In this document: in pieces, positions 58,541-64,000 of the stretch
Layout of the letters: each line of letters starts with the position of its first letter
How positions within the stretch are numbered: the stretch's first letter is position 1
Assembly (NCBI RefSeq): GCF_001411555.2
Contig: NC_049904.1
Coordinates: forward strand, 21,031,370 to 21,095,369
Length of the DNA: 64,000 nucleotides
Direction of reading: 5' to 3'
From: Juglans regia
Taxonomy: Eukaryota; Streptophyta; Magnoliopsida; Fagales; Juglandaceae
Position numbers and translations under genes: made by a program
The notes under the pieces: model-generated
Seen by the model: only the letters and a program-made list of their open reading frames with translations
Databases searched by the model: none
Told to the model about the DNA's origin: nothing

Positions 58541-58790
58541 TTTTATATTGTATCAAATATTTTGCATATGATTGTTTATATTATATATAATGTTTATATA
58601 TAATATATATAATTATATATAAAATAAATTGTATTATACGATAAATTACTAATTAATATAATATTAAATTTTAAAGTCCTATATAAATAACTATATATTA
58701 TCACTATAGTCTATTGTTTTAGTTGTTATACTATTACAATATTACTATATATTATAATATACTATAATATATCGCTAGAGTCTATAATTG

Positions 58791-59003
58791 ACAAAACTCG
58801 AGTTCTTCCATGAATTTGTGATCAAATTGATGAACAGGCAGAGCTAGGGTTCGAGAATAGAGAGAGATTTGGACAAAATGTATTCGTATTGTATATATTT
58901 TCTATTGTTTTACTTACAATTAAAAAGAAGTATTTATATGTACTAAAATACAAGGGCAGAAATGTAATTGTACATATAAAGGAAAACTAATGTATTTCTA
59001 ATA
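58791..59003 (-). repeat. 3' LTR of the copia element (left limit uncertain)
   Basis: Begins on the minus strand as TATTAGAAATACATTAG right after the polypurine tract and contains a TATAAATACTT promoter-like core. The 5' LTR lies outside the window, so neither the end nor a TSD can be confirmed. Confidence 0.55.
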
Positions 59004-60965
59004 GTCCCCCTCAAGATGGAGTGTATATATCTAGGACACCCATCTTGCTAAGCAGTGAATGGAATTGTTGAGATCCTAGTGCCTTTGTGAAAATGTCACC
59101 AAGCTGAGAATAGAAAGCAACATGAAAACTTTTGATTATCTTGGCTTGGAGCTTTTCTCTCACAATATGGCAATCAATTTCGATGTGCTTTGTCCTTTCA
59201 TGAAAAATTGGGTTAGCAGCAATGTGAAGGGCTGCTTTGCTATCACAAAACAATAGAGCTGGTTTAGCATGAGTAATCTGAAAATTTGCCAACAATGTAA
59301 TTAACCAAGAAATCTCACAAGTAGTAAAGGCCATAGCCCTATATTCAGCTTCGGCTGTGGAGTTTGAGACGGTTTGTTGCTTTTTAGACTTCTAGGAAAT
59401 TAAAGAATTTCTAAGGAACACATAAAAACCTGTAATTGATCCTCTAGTATCCATACAATCAGCTCAATCCGAGTCACAAAATGCTTTCAGATGGAAATTA
59501 GAACTGGCTGGAAAGAAAAGGCATTGACCGGGTGCTCCCTTCAAGTATCTAAACACTCGATGTAGAGCATTTAAATGTGGCTGCCTTGGTTTATCCATAT
59601 ACTGACTTAGAACTTACACATAATAGGAGATGTCTGGCCGAGATATAGTGAGGTAAATATGCCTCCCAATTAACCTCCTATATAAAGAAGGATCCTCTAA
59701 AGGTTCACCATCTAAACTTGAGAATTTTGCATTTTGTTCCATTGGAAAAGCAACTGATTTGGCAGCAAGAAAACCTGAATCTTGCAAAATATCTAACACA
59801 TATTTTCTTTGACACAATGTTATGCCTTTGGAAGACCTAGCAACTTCCATCCCAAGAAAATATTTCAAGGTGCCCAAATCCTTGATTCTGAATTTATTGT
59901 CCAGAATTGTCTTTAAATCAGAGATTAAGTTCTAATCATTGCTAGTTAAAATAATATCATCAACATAGACTAACAAAGCAATGAAAGAACTGTTTTCTGA
60001 CTTAATAAAGAGAGTATGATCAGATTTGGCTTGCTGAAAACCATACTCAATAATGGTTGTGGATAACTTGGAGAACCATTTTCTAGAGGCTTGCCTTAAC
60101 CCATAAAGAGACTTTTGTAATTTAAAAACTCTAGAGTCCCCTTGTTTGGCATATCCGGGTGGAATGGACATATACACTTCTTCATTTAAATCTCCATGCA
60201 AAAATGTATTATTTACATCCAATTTATGTCAATGCCAATTTTTGGCAGCTGCTATGGCCAATAGACTTCTCACTGTATTCATTTTAGCAACTGGAGAAAA
60301 AGTCTCCTGAAAATCAAGTCCCTCAATTTGGTTGTACCCCTTTGCAACCAAACGAGTTTTGTACCTCTCAATGATACCATCAGCTCTATATTTAACCCGG
60401 TAGACCCACTTACAGCCTATCGGCTTCTTTGTCATAGGTAAAGTAGTGAGAGTCCAAGTTCTATTTGCCTCAAGGGCTTTGATTTCAACATTCATAGCTT
60501 CTTGCCACTCAGGAATTTGGTTTGCTTGTGAGAAAGTTTGAGGTTCAGCAATAGAAGAAATGGCGAAAGCAAAGTGTTTATGAGAGCTAGAGAGTTTATC
60601 ATAAGAAATGACATTAAAAATAGGGAATTCAATACTTGAAGACTTGTCCTGCAAAGAAAGACATTGTGATGAATGTTGAGAGGCCAGCTGACAATAATAG
60701 TCTTGCAATTATCTTGATGGTTTTTTTATTCTTGTAGATTGCCGAATTGGAACACTGGAATTGTTGGAATTTGAAGGAGAGTTATCTATGGAAGATGATG
60801 AATCTGGAAATGTTGAAATTGGAGATAATTCTGCTGAATTGGGAGAAGGTATTTGTGAATAAGGTAAAGGAGAAAAAATGGAATTTGAAAAATCAGAAAC
60901 TGGTTTAGAAAAAACGAAAGAGCTGCAAGGCTTAATAGGAAAAGAAGTGGAAGAGAAAGGGAATA

Positions 60966-63014
60966 TATAACACCCCATACACAGGTGGGTTGGAGAATTA
61001 CTAGCTGTCACTTATAAACATATCACCAAACACATCTAAAAGATCTCCAAAACTTCATAAGCAAAAATCAATCTCATATCTTCTAAATAAATACATTAAA
61101 AAAAAACTCCACAAAGTCATTACTACAATAATAATAAACCAAGGAGTCTACAATCTCCCGGTAGTCATAACATACCAAACTGATAATTCCATAAGTCCTA
61201 CCAAACCAAAAACATAGTTAAATCTAAAAGACATCAAATCTAAAAGGTATCAAAATTCTTTCTTTTAACATCCTCTCCTCAGCTTAATCATGCTCACAAT
61301 TCCTAATCCAAGTCCTTAATTAAACTCTCCACATCATCAGAAAATATTATGAAGATAAGGGGGGGTGAAGTATCAACAACTCAGTAAGCAGATGAAATAT
61401 GCTAGCATGCAAACATGAGCATTTACAAAGTACAGTATGCAGAACAAAATATTTTACAGAGTTGTCATGCAAAACAAAACATGTTTTCAAAAGTAACAGA
61501 GCGATGATTTTAAGACAAGTAAAACCCAAAGTACTTTGGCATAACATAACCTGAGCATCATCATCACATCAAAACAGAGCATCTCACAGAGCAAAGACCA
61601 TGTTTCACCCCGTGGTACGGTTATGCTAACCCTGGTAGCCAAACCAGGCAGAGACAGAGGTGAAATCTTTCCCTTATTACTCTCGGAACCCCGAGTGTGC
61701 ACACATGAAAGACCACATAAAAACTACTTTGTTTCCAAAGTGGGTGCACTCAGAGACAGAGAAGTTGGTACCAATCCAAACAGAGTAGAGCATAACAGAG
61801 CAGAGACTGAGTCAGATACAAAATTAGTACACCATGCCAAAGGTTTTCAGATGTCATATCAAAACAAAACAGAGTACCAAAATATAATCAGATCATTCTC
61901 ACATATTGCAAACAAAGGTCGGAGCATCTTTCTAAATCAATGCACAATTTTTCAGATTGTCAATGTCGCTCTTTTTCAGGTTTCAGAAACAACATGACAA
62001 AATTTAGCTCATGTCTACACAATGCATGTCGGAAAATATTTTCCCTTTTTCTTACAGATTTCATGGGTAATGCAAATAAGCGACCGAGGTTGGTTTTTCC
62101 CAAGTTCTCATTTCATTACAAAAATATGTAAAGTTTTCAGAAAGTCAACCTCAGTTTCAATAATTCGTGTAAAGCCTAGTATAGGAACCCAGCTTACCTG
62201 ACTCTTGCAGCGTATTATCTATGCCTTGAATTCGACCTCTAAAAATCTCGTCACCTATTGATAGAAATTAAATATACACTAAGTGTTAACTGACAATTGA
62301 CACAACTTCAATCTAAATAAATAAAACCCATAATCCCAAACCATATTACATAAAAAAAAAAAAAACTCACTAAAACAGCCATATAATAATCTGGACAACC
62401 CATACTTCAACCCAAAATACCATATACTAATTTTGATATTGACCTATACACCCACCAAAGTCAACGTCAAACACAAATAATCAAAATATCAACCCCACTT
62501 CAATGGCCCCTAACTCCAAGCAACCACCAACAACTCAACCCAAACAACAATAATGTAACTCCAAATAATTTAACCTCCACTCCAACGGTCGTATAAAAAA
62601 CCCGAATAGTACAAAAACAGCCACTACTCAACCCCGAGTATCCATTTGATTTACTGCACGTCCAACCCAAATAATCCAAAACTCAAAGACCCTTCCAACA
62701 CAAGGTATTTTGCTTACACACAAAAAAATGCCTAGAGAACCCACGAACTACATATTTCAGATATTTCATTGGAGTGAAATAAACTAACTTGAAGTGAATG
62801 TGTGTGCGTGCGTAAGAAACGGAGAACGAGAATGGCCTACCGGCGAATGCTAGTTTCTCCAGTGATGGGCTTCAACAGTTACACGAAAAAAAATTCAGGG
62901 ACCCACGAAAAAGCAGTACCAAAAATCACAAAGCAAAAAGAATCTACAAGTGATGAGAAAGAGAGGGTCGGCTGAGAGGGTTGTAGTTCAGAGTCTTAAA
63001 TTTACAATAAAGGA

Positions 63015-63066
<52 letters not shown>

Positions 63067-63355
63067 CCTGAAGACAAGGAACACCGTGCGAGAGGGAGAG
63101 AAGAGACGAGTCTATAGAGAGAAACAAAAGATTTGAGGAGAATAACAAACCACAAGGAATCACCTGCTGTGTAGAGAGAATAGGATTAGAGGAGCAGTTT
63201 TCAGTAAAAACAAAGGAGTGTAAAAGAAAAATGGGGGAAACCGTCGGGGTGTGGGGGAAGGAAAAGAAAGGGAACATCTAACCTGCTAAACGGTGACGTT
63301 CCAGGGGTCTTCGGGCTGAGCTTCCGTTATCTGGGCCACGGGCCTAGGCTTCACA
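60966..63355 (-). mobile_element. 2.4-kb non-coding TG...CA-type element, copy B, inside the copia element
   Basis: Exact TSD GAATA at 60961-60965 and 63356-63360; excising it joins the copia reading ...VVFHEHIF to PFSSTSFP. On the minus strand it starts TGTGAAGCC and ends GGGGTGTTATA (final CA mutated to TA). Its minus strand shares CTGCTTACTGAGTTGTTGATA and neighbouring blocks with element A. No gag-pol, primer site or paired LTRs were seen. It is most simply a solo LTR of a large-LTR family. Confidence 0.83.
63011..63064. repeat. (GA)n microsatellite
   Basis: About 27 GA units, nearly uninterrupted, within element B; likely length-variable. Confidence 0.9.
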
Positions 63356-64000
63356 GAATATATGTTCATGAAACACAACATCACGAGATATGAAAGTTTT
63401 GTGTGTTTCAAGATTATATAGTTTGTATCCTTTTACAGCAAAAGGATATCCAATAAAGATGCATTTTCTCGCTCTTGGTTCAAATTTAGATCTATCACGA
63501 TGCAAGGTGGAAGCAAAACAAAGACAACAAAAAACTTTGAGGTGACTATAAGAAGGAGGTTTAGAATACCAAACCTCATAAGGAGATTTATGTGAGAGTA
63601 ATAAAGTTGGTGTTAGATTTATTAAATGGACAACAGAAAGAATGCAATCACCCCAAAAGTTTAATGGTAAAGAAGCTTGGAATCTGAGGGAACGAGCAAC
63701 ATTTAACAAATGTTGATGTTTCCTTTCGACGACCCCATTTTGTTGTGGTCTTTCAACACAACGTTTCTGGTGTATAACACCTTGGGAGGAAAGAAATTCT
63801 GGCATGTGAAATTTAGTCCCATTATCGGTTCTGATTTTCTTTATTTGAGAATTAAATTGAGTTTAAACTAATTGGAAGAAAGATTGCAAGTAAGGCTTGG
63901 TTTGAGATTTATGTTGTAGAAGAAATACCCAAGTAGTTTTAGAGTAAGCATCTACAATTGTAAGAAAATATTTTGAACCATCTAAAGCAAAAACAGAGAA

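Larger units (their letters stand above)
55871..58790. other. AT-rich intergenic with repeat fragments, no gene seen
   Basis: It includes dispersed repeat copy 2 (56232-56465), an internal near-duplicate GATAGcCATATTTAcATcGA at about 57068 and 57108, and a hAT-like remnant (58141-58540). No coding homology was recognised. Confidence 0.55.
58791..64000 (-). mobile_element. Ty1/copia element, 5' end beyond window, split by element B
   Basis: On the minus strand the order from the right edge is integrase C-half, linker (interrupted by element B), RT, RNase H, polypurine tract TTGAGGGGGAC (59004-59014) and the 3' LTR (starts TATTAG at 59003, presumably once TGTTAG). INT before RT is the Ty1/copia order. 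The LTR end at about 58791 is a guess from a final ...GTCA. Several stops show decay. Confidence 0.88.
59011..64000 (-). pseudogene. copia pol relic (integrase, RT, RNase H)
   Basis: Integrase part 63344 to the edge: [41 protein letters not shown] and [19 protein letters not shown]. After element B: linker with STRIKKPSR (60709-60965), RT N-part (60229-60708; [13 protein letters not shown] block [28 protein letters not shown]), RT middle (59932-60222; VYMSIPPGY, LYGLRQASRKW, YVDDIILTSND), RT end (59614-59877; LKYFLGMEVARS) and RNase H (59011-59334; [23 protein letters not shown]). Stops lie at 60226, 59929 and in the RNase H start. Confidence 0.88.

Noticed and set aside
63002..63277. 91-codon minus-strand frame with Ser-Leu repeats
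   Set aside because: It translates the (GA)n microsatellite inside element B.

Overview
The window reads as AT-rich nuclear DNA of a eudicot, probably a woody one. Genes carry many short GT-AG introns, immune-type receptor kinases sit in a cluster, and most other sequence is plant transposons (Ty3/gypsy chromoviruses, Ty1/copia, L1-type LINEs, hAT, TRIM, MITEs). At least eight copies of a MITE with GTTTGGATA(g/a)TGAGATGAG-type ends are present. I associate that family with walnut and relatives (Fagales), but this is recall and was not tested.

Layout. 1-7.6 kb (+): 3' part of an LRR-malectin receptor kinase whose 5' end lies outside the window, with a truncated TRIM in an intron. 7.6-9.2 kb: LTR-retroelement debris. 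9.2-17.5 kb: an L1-type LINE (-) interrupted by an internally deleted gypsy element (9810-13015) and a solo LTR (13686-14089), each with a 5-bp target-site duplication (TSD). 18.5-19.2 kb: a hAT-like element carrying one exon of a pectate lyase gene. 19.2-23.6 kb: AT-rich, no gene. 23.6-29.2 kb: a full-length decayed gypsy chromovirus (-). 29.5-31.1 kb: relic of the 5' end of a second LRR-malectin kinase, with a hAT MITE nested in another MITE. 31-35 kb: tandem duplication, MITEs, low complexity.

35.3-40.9 kb (-): the only gene that looks complete, a subfamily XII (FLS2/EFR/Xa21-like) LRR receptor kinase of about 1166 codons in eight exons, including three tandem 144-bp phase-1 LRR exons. 42.1-44.0 kb (+): pseudogene of the same receptor class, then the last two exons of an MLO gene. 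45.5-48.9 kb: a LINE (-) with a 19-bp TSD. 49.1-52.4 kb (+): a 2-oxoglutarate dioxygenase pseudogene split in exon 1 by a 2.8-kb non-coding TG...CA element. 54.4-55.4 kb: a four-LTR TRIM array with one outer TSD. 58.8-64 kb: a Ty1/copia element (-) split by a 2.4-kb relative of the element in the dioxygenase gene.

Host genes are thus one intact receptor kinase, one 5'-clipped receptor kinase, and fragments (kinase 5' exons, LRR pseudogene, MLO 3' exons, dioxygenase, captured pectate lyase exon). Receptor kinases and MLO are immunity-related families, so the locus resembles a decaying, transposon-invaded defence-gene cluster. I found no clearly new biochemical system. The most unusual items are the pectate-lyase-carrying hAT element, the multi-LTR TRIM that appears to have inserted as one unit, and the modular frame-neutral LRR exons.
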